DNA from: Thalassospira povalilytica
Lineage (GTDB): Bacteria; Pseudomonadota; Alphaproteobacteria; Rhodospirillales; Thalassospiraceae
Reading direction: 5' to 3'
Length of the DNA: 64,000 nucleotides
Assembly (NCBI RefSeq): GCF_002844235.1
Contig: NZ_PGTS01000008.1
Coordinates: 1 to 64,000, forward strand
Below, one piece after another: positions 47,787 to 55,881 of this stretch (the first letter of the stretch is position 1; every line of letters begins with the position of its first letter). The notes under the pieces were generated by a model that saw nothing but the letters and a program-made list of their open reading frames with translations, was not told the origin of the DNA and ran no database searches. The translations under genes and the position numbers were made by a program.

Positions 47787-48407
47787 TTACGGTGTGGTTC
47801 CCGGAGGGGTTAGAAATTCTGCAAACAGAATTTCGATCAATGCCTTGGTGACATCATCTTCGCTTAATTTTCCCAACGCCAGTTCATTAATGGCCGGAAA
47901 GCTGTCTGCGGACAGCTTGAACAGGTCCGACTGGATGGCGGATGCGCGAACCGGCCAATCGGGATCAAGTTGCGCAAGGGCCAAAAGCATTGCACGCGCC
48001 ATTTTGTCCGTGTCGCCAGAAGAAATGGCATCTGAAACGGATTTCAGTTTGCGGGCCTCGGAAACAGCAACATCAAGTGTCGCCAGCAAATCGGCCAGTT
48101 CCTTTGCCTGTTGCTTGATCTGATCGACTGGATAGTCCTTTTCGATGTCGCGTAACGGACTGACGGCCGCCGATGTGCCATAGGTCGACAGATATTGAAG
48201 CATGCCGTTCAGTTGCCAGCTCTCAAGCTTCTTCCAGCTTCCCGATTTGAGGTCATCAATCATCGGGGCGGCAATGCTTCCCTTATACTGCCGAAATATC
48301 TGGTTCGTATCGTTGGGGGAGGGACGGCCTGTAATCCGGCGAGATTCCCATTGGGCAAGCTTTCCGACTTCCTGCAAGGCTGTCTGATAGTCTGATTGTG
48401 CGGTCAT
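47787..48407 (-). CDS. Helical protein of unknown function in the PAD operon
   Basis: A 206-residue, largely helical, soluble protein beginning MTAQSDYQTALQEVGKLAQW. There is no signal peptide or membrane helix. Residues 85-130 look coiled-coil-prone (QIKQQAKELADLLATLDVAV). It is the last gene of a three-gene minus-strand operon, 39 bases after the PAD gene, with GGAGCGATG before its ATG. I do not recognise the family. It could be a partner, inhibitor or immunity protein of the deiminase (inference). Confidence 0.7.
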   Translation of the reverse strand: MTAQSDYQTALQEVGKLAQWESRRITGRPSPNDTNQIFRQYKGSIAAPMIDDLKSGSWKKLESWQLNGMLQYLSTYGTSAAVSPLRDIEKDYPVDQIKQQAKELADLLATLDVAVSEARKLKSVSDAISSGDTDKMARAMLLALAQLDPDWPVRASAIQSDLFKLSADSFPAINELALGKLSEDDVTKALIEILFAEFLTPPGTTP

Positions 48408-48446
48408 GACATCGCTCCAAGCTTTTGTCTGGTGGGTCTTGCTGTT

Positions 48447-50960
48447 CTAAGCATTGACTGCAGTCCACCAGTTCGCATATCGGGCATTTCCAAAGGCGGC
48501 CTGTCCGTTGAATTGCGCGCGCAACTCGTTTGTACCGCAATGAATTTCGCCGCTGACAACATGATAATCGTACCAGTCATCAATAAAGATGCATCTCAGA
48601 TTGATACCGGCCTGCTGAAGTTTGGTGACCAGATCACGTTCGAACAGGTCATACCCGTTATTGTCCTCGTTGGTTTTGTTCGGGTCATTGTCATGTCCGG
48701 GGGCTTCAACCCAGGGGCCGAATGGCTTTGGAATAATCAAACGGTCATTGCCAACAAACATATTGGGCATGTCTGCTGTAAGGGCCCCACATTGGAAACC
48801 ACCCTGTTTACCCGGGAAGACGTTAAAGCCTTCGTTGCGTCCAGGCGTCCAGGGGGAAATTTTATCGCCAAATGTGAAATTGCCGCGCAGGAAACCATCA
48901 GGATAAAAAATTACGGGAACGCGGATGATATCCTGCTCCGACAGATCAAACGCGTTTTTCAGCTTGGTGATATTGCGTTCAATGACGGTTTCAACACCAT
49001 TGAGATTCCAGTTTCGAAGATCCTGATACGTGTAACGGATGACCTGCTGTTTATCGCGGCGCGGATTGTGCAACGGGGCCTGACCATTACCCAGGAAATC
49101 GGCAATGGTTGCGTTGACTGCAACGCCGACCTCTTCGCGTTGTCCGGCAATTGCATTCCATTGCGAGTTTGCGAGATTGAGATTGGTATAGTTGAAGGTA
49201 TTTCCAACAACATTCCAGGCTGGTCTTTGCAGCATTCTTGCATTGCCATGGGCCTGATTGTTTGCGGTTAGAATGTCATAGGCAGCTTTGGGACTTGCAA
49301 CCAGAAGCTTCCATTTCTTGAATTGGTCGGCCTGACCTTCATCAGGGACGAAGGTCATCATCTCGTCGACATGTCCGACCACAAGCCAGTCCGTATCAAG
49401 GTGAATTGGCGCCTGAATGTTCTGAGCGGACAGGAACTCCCGGCTGCTTGGGTCCACTTGATGCGAGTTCTGGTGTGCGGTGCTATGGCCATAGTAAATC
49501 CGGCCATACAGATAATTGGTGGTGGCACCATTGACCGTTTTTTGTACCGGTGGCGTCACACCGAAATTGCCGCCGGAATTGGCCGAAACCGGATCGTCCG
49601 GATCACTGGCAGCCGGGTAATAGACACCAACTTTCGGGTGGGGCGGGTTGCCCGGATTCACAAGAGCAGGTAGGTCAAGTAACGTCCGATACACCCAGTT
49701 TTGCAGTGGCCTGCAACGATGTGTCTTCATAAACACATTTTGAAGTTCAGCCGCACCTGCCGCGCCAGGCCATTTGCTGAATCCGGAAATCATTGTATCG
49801 CGGAGCCATCGATCATCATACCGGTCTTCCGGGGCATAGTTGACCCAGTTATTCCCCTGAAGGAAATAGTTGCGGGTCGCGGCAGTATGGACGGGATCGG
49901 CGGTATTGACCTGGATGACGGGATTGTCCGCAGCCGCCGCATTTCCGAGTGCAGTTCTAAAAGCGTTATTGGTCGCATTGGCTCCCAAATTGGTCCAGAA
50001 ATTTGCAATATTCGGATCCGGGTCCGGGTTGTCCGGGTTTGCAGGATCGGGTGTAACATTCGGAGCATCAGCAACGTAAAGCCATGACACGGCCTGACGG
50101 TGATGGCTGCCGATCCAGCGGGCAACGGCAAGTCGTTCGCTATAGAAATAAGTCGGGTTACCTGCGCCGGTTACTTCTGGCTGAATAGTGAAAAGTGTTA
50201 GCACAGCTTGGCCAGAGGGAAAGTTGTGGCCGGCAAACCGGATGGCCTCAATGCCCAGTGTACGTGCATTTCCGACACTGTTGGTCGTGACGGCGACTTC
50301 CTGAACGGTTTGCGGTCCGATGAGTTCGGCACTGTTATGCGCAACGCCGTCAAAAATCCGGAAATGTCGAACCGCGTCGTCGTCGTCATCCGTGGCCTTG
50401 TCGAGTTTCAGTCTCAGACCCCAGTTTCCGGGAACACCGGCCGGCGGACCAACAATGTTCCTTCGAATTTCGATCTGGGCCACATCATGCGCAAGATCAA
50501 TATTTCCGTTGATATTCTGGTCCTGATTGTCGGTGTAGCCAATACCGGCATTGTTACCCTGACGGTTGCAGTTAACGGGAATTATCGCCCCGCGCCCCTG
50601 TGTGCCAAAGCTTATTGCATTGGGGGTTTTCTGGTTGAGTTGTCCCGGCCCGTCAAGATTTCCATCGCGATCCCTGTCGGTATGCAAGGTGTAGTATAGC
50701 ACCGTCAGGTTTTGCGCGTTCACTGCATTGGCGTTCACATTGATGTTTTGCTGATCAATCGGAACAAAACCCCGGCCAGATACGCGCAGCCGCCAAATGC
50801 CGTTTGCAATATTGAAAACATGCTGCTGCACAAGGGCGTTGGGTTGAAACCGCAAGTCGCAGTTTTGCTGTGGCTGGCCTGCGCAAAACAGGGAAACAGT
50901 TACCAAGCTGAACGGATAGTTGCCTGCCGGTGCAGTGAGCTGGACTGTGTATTGTGGCAT
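48447..50960 (-). CDS. Protein-arginine deiminase (animal PAD-type)
   Basis: An 837-residue relative of animal peptidyl-arginine deiminases, which convert arginine in proteins to citrulline in a calcium-dependent way. Residues 1-90 look Ig-like. From about 91, the PAD middle domain shows DRDRDG and QGRGAIIPVNCNR. Catalytic residues match human PAD4 D350/H471/D473/C645: D388 (RWLRD), H530 and D532 (VGHVDE), C808 (IHCGTN). Also conserved are FLSAQNIQAPIHLDTDW and LIIPKPFGP. There is an extra segment of about 100 residues between H530 and C808. No signal peptide is seen. It is flanked by two unknown genes in one operon. Confidence 0.93.
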   Translation of the reverse strand: MPQYTVQLTAPAGNYPFSLVTVSLFCAGQPQQNCDLRFQPNALVQQHVFNIANGIWRLRVSGRGFVPIDQQNINVNANAVNAQNLTVLYYTLHTDRDRDGNLDGPGQLNQKTPNAISFGTQGRGAIIPVNCNRQGNNAGIGYTDNQDQNINGNIDLAHDVAQIEIRRNIVGPPAGVPGNWGLRLKLDKATDDDDDAVRHFRIFDGVAHNSAELIGPQTVQEVAVTTNSVGNARTLGIEAIRFAGHNFPSGQAVLTLFTIQPEVTGAGNPTYFYSERLAVARWIGSHHRQAVSWLYVADAPNVTPDPANPDNPDPDPNIANFWTNLGANATNNAFRTALGNAAAADNPVIQVNTADPVHTAATRNYFLQGNNWVNYAPEDRYDDRWLRDTMISGFSKWPGAAGAAELQNVFMKTHRCRPLQNWVYRTLLDLPALVNPGNPPHPKVGVYYPAASDPDDPVSANSGGNFGVTPPVQKTVNGATTNYLYGRIYYGHSTAHQNSHQVDPSSREFLSAQNIQAPIHLDTDWLVVGHVDEMMTFVPDEGQADQFKKWKLLVASPKAAYDILTANNQAHGNARMLQRPAWNVVGNTFNYTNLNLANSQWNAIAGQREEVGVAVNATIADFLGNGQAPLHNPRRDKQQVIRYTYQDLRNWNLNGVETVIERNITKLKNAFDLSEQDIIRVPVIFYPDGFLRGNFTFGDKISPWTPGRNEGFNVFPGKQGGFQCGALTADMPNMFVGNDRLIIPKPFGPWVEAPGHDNDPNKTNEDNNGYDLFERDLVTKLQQAGINLRCIFIDDWYDYHVVSGEIHCGTNELRAQFNGQAAFGNARYANWWTAVNA

Positions 50961-51005
50961 GGCGACCTCAATCGTTTTTAAGATTCTGACAAAAGACAGG
51001 GACGG

Positions 51006-51887
51006 CTAGATCGAAAGAACCAGGTCCATTTCTTTGCGCACTTCGGCGGCATTGCGCAGGATCGCAGCCTGGTCATCAACCGTACCAAGTGTGCTGTCTT
51101 TGAGAATGGCCTCGGCCCAATCCTGCTTTTGCAAGTCGCCCTTGCTGAGAGCCGATGCGACGATGAAATCCATAACACCGTCGCTCGTCTTCACGCCCAG
51201 TTTGATCGCTTGCTTCCCTGTGGCAGAGCACCAGTCGGCAAGCTGGTCAGTATCGTAACCGCTTACGGTGTCCGGATAGTTCGCCTGCAAGTAACCGGGC
51301 ATTGCGCCAATCACGTCGTTCAGGGACGGTACGGGTACGGGCTCCGGCTGTGGAGAAGGTGAGGGGCCGGGTGTCGGTGTTGGCGTCGGTTCCGGCTTTG
51401 GTGCCGGCGTCGGCTCTGGGGTTGGCTGGGGTTTTGGATCGGGCTGCGGTGTAGGAGCTGGCTTGGTGCCACTTTCCAATTTCGCGACCGCCTGTGCTTC
51501 CTGTGTCAGCAGGCTGTTGACTTCATCGGCAAAGCGTTTCTCTGCCTGATAGCGTGACGTGGCGCTGGCATCGAATTTCTGTTTGCTGAAGATGCTCATG
51601 GATTTCAGGCGTTCTGCATCCTGTGCGCCAAAGGCAGACAGGGTGGCGGTGATTTGACCGGCGCCGGATTGCAGGCGCGATGACAGGTTGGCGGCATCCG
51701 GGCATTTGCCACTGGCAAGGGCAGCGTCCCCTTCGGCGGCGAGCTTTTGCAGCGACGCTGTTTCCGAGGACAGAGTTGAAAGCTGCGCCTTGGTGCGTAC
51801 ATCAACCTTGTTGCCCGTTACCGTTACCACGGTCGGGTATTGCGCCAGGGTTCTGGCAAGGTCACTGATCCGGTCGGCATAGGCCAT
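51006..51887 (-). CDS. Proline-rich-linker protein heading the PAD operon
   Basis: A 293-residue protein in three parts: a helical N-terminal region (1-138, coiled-coil-like), a proline-rich linker (about 142-188, P-x-P repeats with E/K/T/Q), and a helical C-terminal domain (189-293) with YLQANYPDTVSGYDTDQLAD and a KQDWAEAILKD motif. No signal peptide is seen. The C-terminal part vaguely recalls small helical domains found beside type VI secretion effectors, but I cannot confirm this. It is the first gene of the operon, 45 bases before the PAD gene. Confidence 0.75.
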   Translation of the reverse strand: MAYADRISDLARTLAQYPTVVTVTGNKVDVRTKAQLSTLSSETASLQKLAAEGDAALASGKCPDAANLSSRLQSGAGQITATLSAFGAQDAERLKSMSIFSKQKFDASATSRYQAEKRFADEVNSLLTQEAQAVAKLESGTKPAPTPQPDPKPQPTPEPTPAPKPEPTPTPTPGPSPSPQPEPVPVPSLNDVIGAMPGYLQANYPDTVSGYDTDQLADWCSATGKQAIKLGVKTSDGVMDFIVASALSKGDLQKQDWAEAILKDSTLGTVDDQAAILRNAAEVRKEMDLVLSI

Positions 51888-51991
51888 CTGTCCAATCCCG
51901 CATTGATGTTGACCAAAACTAGACGGGGGAAGCAGCCATTTGTGACGCTGTGGCGGCGAGGTGGTTTAAACAAAATTTTAGTGTTGTATAT

Positions 51992-52020
51992 TTGCCGATC
52001 ATAAAAGCCATGCGTAAAAT
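51992..52020 (+). promoter_or_regulatory. Candidate sigma-70 promoter for metNIQ
   Basis: TTGCCG (51992-51997) and TAAAAT (52015-52020) are 17 bases apart in an AT-rich stretch. Transcription would start near 52027, about 50 bases before the riboswitch. Confidence 0.5.
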
Positions 52021-52076
52021 GCATGATCATTGCCATTGATGAACTGCGTTCAGTGGGGTACACAGGTTACATCGAA

Positions 52077-52134
52077 CGCGCCGATTTGCTCCTCAGCTTG
52101 CGGGCGCGATAAAAATGCGGCTAAAGCGAGAGGG
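52077..52134 (+). promoter_or_regulatory. SAM-II type riboswitch upstream of metN
   Basis: The SAM-II pattern is readable. P1 is CGCGCC (52077-52082) with GGCGCG (52103-52108). The conserved GATTTG (52083-52088) comes directly after the 5' P1 strand. ATAAAAATGC follows P1, then GCTAAAG (52120-52126). SAM-II aptamers occur in alphaproteobacteria ahead of methionine genes, which fits metNIQ here. The pseudoknot partner strands were not resolved by eye. Confidence 0.8.
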
Positions 52135-52155
52135 CGTATATGCTCCGTATGTACG

Positions 52156-52186
52156 ACCGCCTCGGTGAAGCCGCGGCGGTTTTTTT
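52156..52186 (+). terminator. Intrinsic terminator (riboswitch expression platform)
   Basis: ACCGCCTCGG / CCGCGGCGGT (one mismatch, loop TGAAG), ending in seven T residues, lies between the SAM-II aptamer and metN. It probably stops transcription when S-adenosylmethionine is abundant. Confidence 0.8.
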
Positions 52187-52210
52187 GTATCTACGGAAAG
52201 GTTGAGGTCC

Positions 52211-53017
52211 ATGATCAGGCTCTCGAACGTCCAGAAGACTTATCCTGCACGACGTGGCAGTGACGAACATACGGCGCTGCGCGGTATCGATCTTGATATC
52301 GCAGCCGGCGAGATTGTTGGTGTCATTGGCCGTTCCGGTGCCGGGAAATCCACCCTGATCCGTTGCATCAACCTGCTTGAAACGCCGACTTCGGGTTCGG
52401 TGATTGTTGATGGCACCGACGTTACCAAGCTTTCCAACCGTGACCTGCCGCTGTTTCGGCGTCAGCTGGGCATGGTGTTTCAGCACTTCAATCTTCTGTC
52501 GTCGCGCACGGTCTATGACAATATCGCATTGCCGCTTGAACTGGCCGGTGCCAGCAAGGCCGAGATTGCCGCAGCCGTCGATCCGTTGTTGCCGCTGGTC
52601 GGGCTTGAGGAAAAGCGTGACCGCTACCCGGCCGAACTGTCCGGTGGCCAGAAACAGCGCGTCGGCATTGCACGTGCGCTGTCATCAAGCCCGAAGGTTT
52701 TGCTGTGTGACGAGGTCACCTCGGCCCTTGATCCGGAAACCACCCGTCAGATCCTTAATCTGCTTAAAGACATCAACAAACGCCTTGGTCTGACCATGGT
52801 GGTGATCACCCATGAAATGGCGGTGGTCAAGGCGCTCTGTGATCGTGTGGCGGTGATGGATGGCGGGGTGATTGTCGAAGAAGGGCTGGTTGACGGCATC
52901 TTTGCCAACCCGGTCCATGACACCACCAAATCGCTTCTGGCCGATGAATTCGTCGAATTTCGCGCCGGTCAGGATAGTGCGCAATCCCGGGACCAATCCA
53001 GCGGGCAGGAGGGTTAA
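52211..53017 (+). CDS. metN: Methionine ABC transporter ATPase MetN
   Basis: A 268-residue ATPase: Walker [10 protein letters not shown], signature [15 protein letters not shown], Walker [17 protein letters not shown]-loop VITHEMAVV. The [11 protein letters not shown] form is typical of MetN. The C-terminal regulatory ACT-like domain of E. coli MetN (343 residues) is absent, so feedback by bound methionine is unlikely. ATG 52211 is chosen over TTG 52202. metI follows after two bases. Confidence 0.94.
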   Translation: MIRLSNVQKTYPARRGSDEHTALRGIDLDIAAGEIVGVIGRSGAGKSTLIRCINLLETPTSGSVIVDGTDVTKLSNRDLPLFRRQLGMVFQHFNLLSSRTVYDNIALPLELAGASKAEIAAAVDPLLPLVGLEEKRDRYPAELSGGQKQRVGIARALSSSPKVLLCDEVTSALDPETTRQILNLLKDINKRLGLTMVVITHEMAVVKALCDRVAVMDGGVIVEEGLVDGIFANPVHDTTKSLLADEFVEFRAGQDSAQSRDQSSGQEG

Positions 53018-53019
53018 TC

Positions 53020-53679
53020 ATGTTTTCAACACTCGCACCGATCTTGCTTCAGGCAACCGGAGAAACCCTTTATATGGTGGCGGCTGCCTTGGCGCTTGGC
53101 ACCTCGATGGGGTTGCCGCTTGGCGTGCTTCTGGCGACGTCGGGCCGGGGGGAGCTGTTTGAAGCCCTTTGGTTCCAGCGCATCTTTGGTCCGATCGTCA
53201 ATGCGACCCGTTCCGTACCCTTCATCATTCTGGCCGTTGCGATCATTCCGTTCACCCGGTTTGTCGTCGGTACCTCGATCGGCACATCTGCGGCAATTGT
53301 CCCGCTGACCGTCGCGGCGATCCCGTTCATCGCACGCATCATCGAAGGCGCCATTCGCGAAGTCGATAGCGGCCTGATCGAAGCTGCCCAGGCCATGGGC
53401 GCCCGGCCGGTTCAGGTCGTGACCAAGGTGCTTCTGCCCGAAGCCTTGCCCGGCATTATTCATGGTCTGACCCTGACCGCCGTCACGCTGATCGGCTATT
53501 CGGCGATGGTCGGTGCGGTTGGTGCCGGCGGTCTTGGTGATCTTGGCATTCGGTACGGCTATCAGCGGTTCCGCCCCGATGTGATGGCGGCTGTGGTGAT
53601 TACCCTGATTGTGGTTGTGCAGGCGGTTCAGAGCTCCGGCGACTGGATGGCGCGCAAAGCCGACAAACGGAATATATGA
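53020..53679 (+). CDS. metI: Methionine ABC transporter permease MetI
   Basis: A 219-residue, five-helix permease. MetI marks: ETLYMVAAALALGTSMGLPLGVLL, NATRSVPFIILAVAIIPFTR, the coupling loop EAAQAMGARPVQVVTKVLLPEALP, and GYSAMVGAVGAGGLGDLGIRYGYQRF. It lies between metN and metQ, and GGAGGG overlaps the metN end. Confidence 0.95.
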   Translation: MFSTLAPILLQATGETLYMVAAALALGTSMGLPLGVLLATSGRGELFEALWFQRIFGPIVNATRSVPFIILAVAIIPFTRFVVGTSIGTSAAIVPLTVAAIPFIARIIEGAIREVDSGLIEAAQAMGARPVQVVTKVLLPEALPGIIHGLTLTAVTLIGYSAMVGAVGAGGLGDLGIRYGYQRFRPDVMAAVVITLIVVVQAVQSSGDWMARKADKRNI

Positions 53680-53736
53680 GCAACCCTCATATTTTGAAAT
53701 TCCCGCAAAAAACAGCGAAAACAAGGAGTTTTTACA

Positions 53737-54537
53737 ATGCGGTTTCTGCTTAAACTGACGGCTGCGGCCGTTCTGGCATCGGCCCTGACCGGTCAGGCAC
53801 TTGCCAACGAAAAAATCAAAATCGGCGTTACCCCGGGTGCGCATGAAGAAGTCATGGAAGAAGTCGTCAAGGTTGCGGCGACCAAGGGCCTTGATATCGA
53901 AATCGTCAGCTTCTCGGATTATGTCATTCCGAACCAGGCGCTTGATGATGGTGACCTTCAAGCCAACAGCTTCCAGCACAAGCCGTATCTGGACAACCAG
54001 ATCAAGGATCGTGGCTATGACCTGGCGGTTGTCGGTTACAACATCCTGACCCCGATGGGCATTTATTCCGACAAGATCAAAAGCCTGGACGAGCTTGAAG
54101 ACGGTGCCGAAATCGGTATCCCGAACGACCCGACCAATGGCGGTCGTGCGCTTCTGGTGCTTCAGGCACAGGGCCTGATCAAGGTTGATCCGTCTGTCGG
54201 TCTGGTTGTCAGCCCGCTTGACGTGATTGAAAACCCGAAAAACATTCGTTTTGTCGAACTGGACGCTGCACAGCTGCCGCGTTCGCTGGCGGATCTCGAT
54301 GCCTCGGCGATCAACACCAACTACGCGCTTGAAGCCGGTCTGAACCCGATCAAGGATTCGATCGCGATCGAAGGCAATGACAGCCCGTATGCCAACGTGA
54401 TCGTCACCCGCACCCAGGACAAGGACGCACCGTGGGTCAAAACCCTGGTTGAATCCTATCACGATGATGCGATCCGTCAGTTCATCGAAACCAAATACGA
54501 AGGTTCGGTGCTTCCGGTCTTTAAAATTTCCGAATAA
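53737..54537 (+). CDS. metQ: Methionine-binding protein MetQ
   Basis: A 266-residue NlpA/MetQ-family binding protein. The signal peptide ends near ALA-N (about residue 23), with no lipobox cysteine, so it is a soluble periplasmic form rather than the usual lipoprotein. Marks: KIGVTPGAHEEVMEEVVKVAA, YVIPNQALDDGDLQANSFQHKPYL, and GAEIGIPNDPTNGGRALLVLQ. AAGGAG lies before the ATG. Confidence 0.94.
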   Translation: MRFLLKLTAAAVLASALTGQALANEKIKIGVTPGAHEEVMEEVVKVAATKGLDIEIVSFSDYVIPNQALDDGDLQANSFQHKPYLDNQIKDRGYDLAVVGYNILTPMGIYSDKIKSLDELEDGAEIGIPNDPTNGGRALLVLQAQGLIKVDPSVGLVVSPLDVIENPKNIRFVELDAAQLPRSLADLDASAINTNYALEAGLNPIKDSIAIEGNDSPYANVIVTRTQDKDAPWVKTLVESYHDDAIRQFIETKYEGSVLPVFKISE

Positions 54538-54570
54538 TCGGCCTGATTATTAAATCTGGCTGAATAGTCA

Positions 54571-54606
54571 AAACACCCGCGAGCCAATCCGGTTCGCGGG
54601 TGTTTT
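54571..54606 (+). terminator. Intrinsic terminator after metQ
   Basis: AAACACCCGCGAgCC-AATCC-GGtTCGCGGGTGTTTT forms a long stem with a T-run. Confidence 0.88.
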
Positions 54607-54934
54607 ACGTTCAAGCCATCCGCGTGATCCGGACCGGATCGCGTCGTCCGGTCTGCATGTCATTTGACATCATCCTGTCTTATCTCTGATCAGGATGACT
54701 TAAGACAGATCACGGCTGGATCGGCCGGGGAAGGGCAGGGACGGTGATTTGGAGTGCGGCGTCAGGCGTTCGGCCAGTTTGGGGTGTTTATATCCATTTC
54801 TGCCCATTTAAGCGTGCTTCAGCTCTCTTCAGTCCGATCCCAGCCTGACCCGCACTCGGACACGGACTCGGATCGGCCCGATGCCCTTCAGTTCAGCCTG
54901 CAAGCTGGGATGTCCGGACCGGCACGGCTTGGTT
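54607..54934. repeat. Gene-free stretch with intertwined inverted repeats
   Basis: No gene is seen. GATCCG-GAC-CGGATC is at 54626-54640. TCATCCTG (54670-54677) pairs with CAGGATGA (54691-54698), while the overlapping CTGTCTTA (54675-54682) pairs with TAAGACAG (54701-54708). The order A-B-A'-B' is that of an H-type pseudoknot or of two mutually exclusive hairpins. Confidence 0.55.
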
Positions 54935-55014
54935 CAGTCCAGTCCAGTCCAGTCCAGCCCAGTCCAGCCCAGCCCAGTTCAGTTCAGTTCAGTTCAGTTC
55001 AGTTCAGTTCAGTT
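54935..55014. repeat. Pentanucleotide tandem repeat, 16 units of CAGYY
   Basis: Sixteen head-to-tail 5-base units: four CAGTC, one CAGCC, one CAGTC, two CAGCC, then eight CAGTT. The homogeneous CAGTT block next to diverged units suggests recent slippage expansion. The stop codon of the LysE-type gene (TGA, 55009-55011 on the minus strand) lies inside the last units. Confidence 0.95.
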
Positions 55015-55665
55015 CAGGGTCCTTGCGCCCTGCCAGGCGGTCAGAAGGGCGACGCCGATGAATAATGCCCCGGCGGCACGGCCAATAAAGATGGTTGCGG
55101 TCGGGTTGCCGGTGATCAGGGTGCGGCTTGTGCCCGCCGCAAGTGCGAGTGCGCCATAGACCGCAAGCTGGACCGCCGCCGTCATGATCCCCATCACCAG
55201 TGCCTGTGACCAAAGTGGTCCATATTGCGGCCGGATGAATTGCGGGTAGACGGCGAAAATAAACAAATAGGCCTTGGGATTGAGCATGCAGGTAATCATG
55301 CCTTGGCGAAAGGCGATCCAGAGTGAGGACGGTCTGGCTGCCCGGATGGCCCCGACCGTGATTGCACTTTTGATCAAAGTCACGCCAATCCAGATCATAT
55401 AGGCCGCACCGGCAAACAGCATGACATTCAAAAGCCATGGCGCAATTGCCAGAAGGGCGCTGATGCCAATCGCGCCAAGCAGGGTATGATAAACACCGCC
55501 CAGCATGATGCCGGCGGTGGCCGAAAGCCCGGCACGCCGCCCGCCGGTCAGCGCATTGGCAATGACAAAAAACATGTCCATGCCAGGCACGATAATGATG
55601 CCCGACAGCAGAACGAAAAAGAGCCAGAGGTTTTCAACATAAGTCATGGGTGTCATGAGTGTCAT
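55009..55665 (-). CDS. LysE/RhtB-family exporter
   Basis: About 218 residues, six predicted helices. Family features: an N-terminal ENLWLFFVLLSGIIIVPGMDMFFVI with the PGMD turn, GIMLGGVYHTLLGAIG, and FRQGMITCMLNPKAYLFIFAVYPQF with the conserved NPKA. Such proteins export amino acids. ATGs at 55665, 55656 and 55647 are all in frame; the last best fits the family N-terminus. The final codons and stop run into the CAGTT repeat. Confidence 0.88.
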   Translation of the reverse strand: MTLMTPMTYVENLWLFFVLLSGIIIVPGMDMFFVIANALTGGRRAGLSATAGIMLGGVYHTLLGAIGISALLAIAPWLLNVMLFAGAAYMIWIGVTLIKSAITVGAIRAARPSSLWIAFRQGMITCMLNPKAYLFIFAVYPQFIRPQYGPLWSQALVMGIMTAAVQLAVYGALALAAGTSRTLITGNPTATIFIGRAAGALFIGVALLTAWQGARTLN

Positions 55666-55881
55666 GAGGGGACCTTGCCAGATGAATAACGGTTGTGATG
55701 GGCGCAAGGTAGCAGGGGGCTGCTGACAGGATCATGTCAGGATGATTTGCCAATGCGCGGCATCGTCATTGCGCGATTGTGGCATCTGGTTGCCGGGGCA
55801 TGGAGACAATATCGCGTGATCAGCCCGACAAGCGGTATGCGAATGCCGGTTGATGCGTTATGATTTGTTGAAATCATTGTT

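Noticed and set aside
54935..55014. CRISPR-like repeat
   Set aside because: Units are 5 bases, contiguous and without spacers; this is a microsatellite.
54754..55065. Open frame of 103 codons encoding SSVQFSSVQF repeats
   Set aside because: It is a translation of the CAGYY repeat and the inverted-repeat region; no ribosome-binding site, no domain, and it overlaps the LysE-type gene end.
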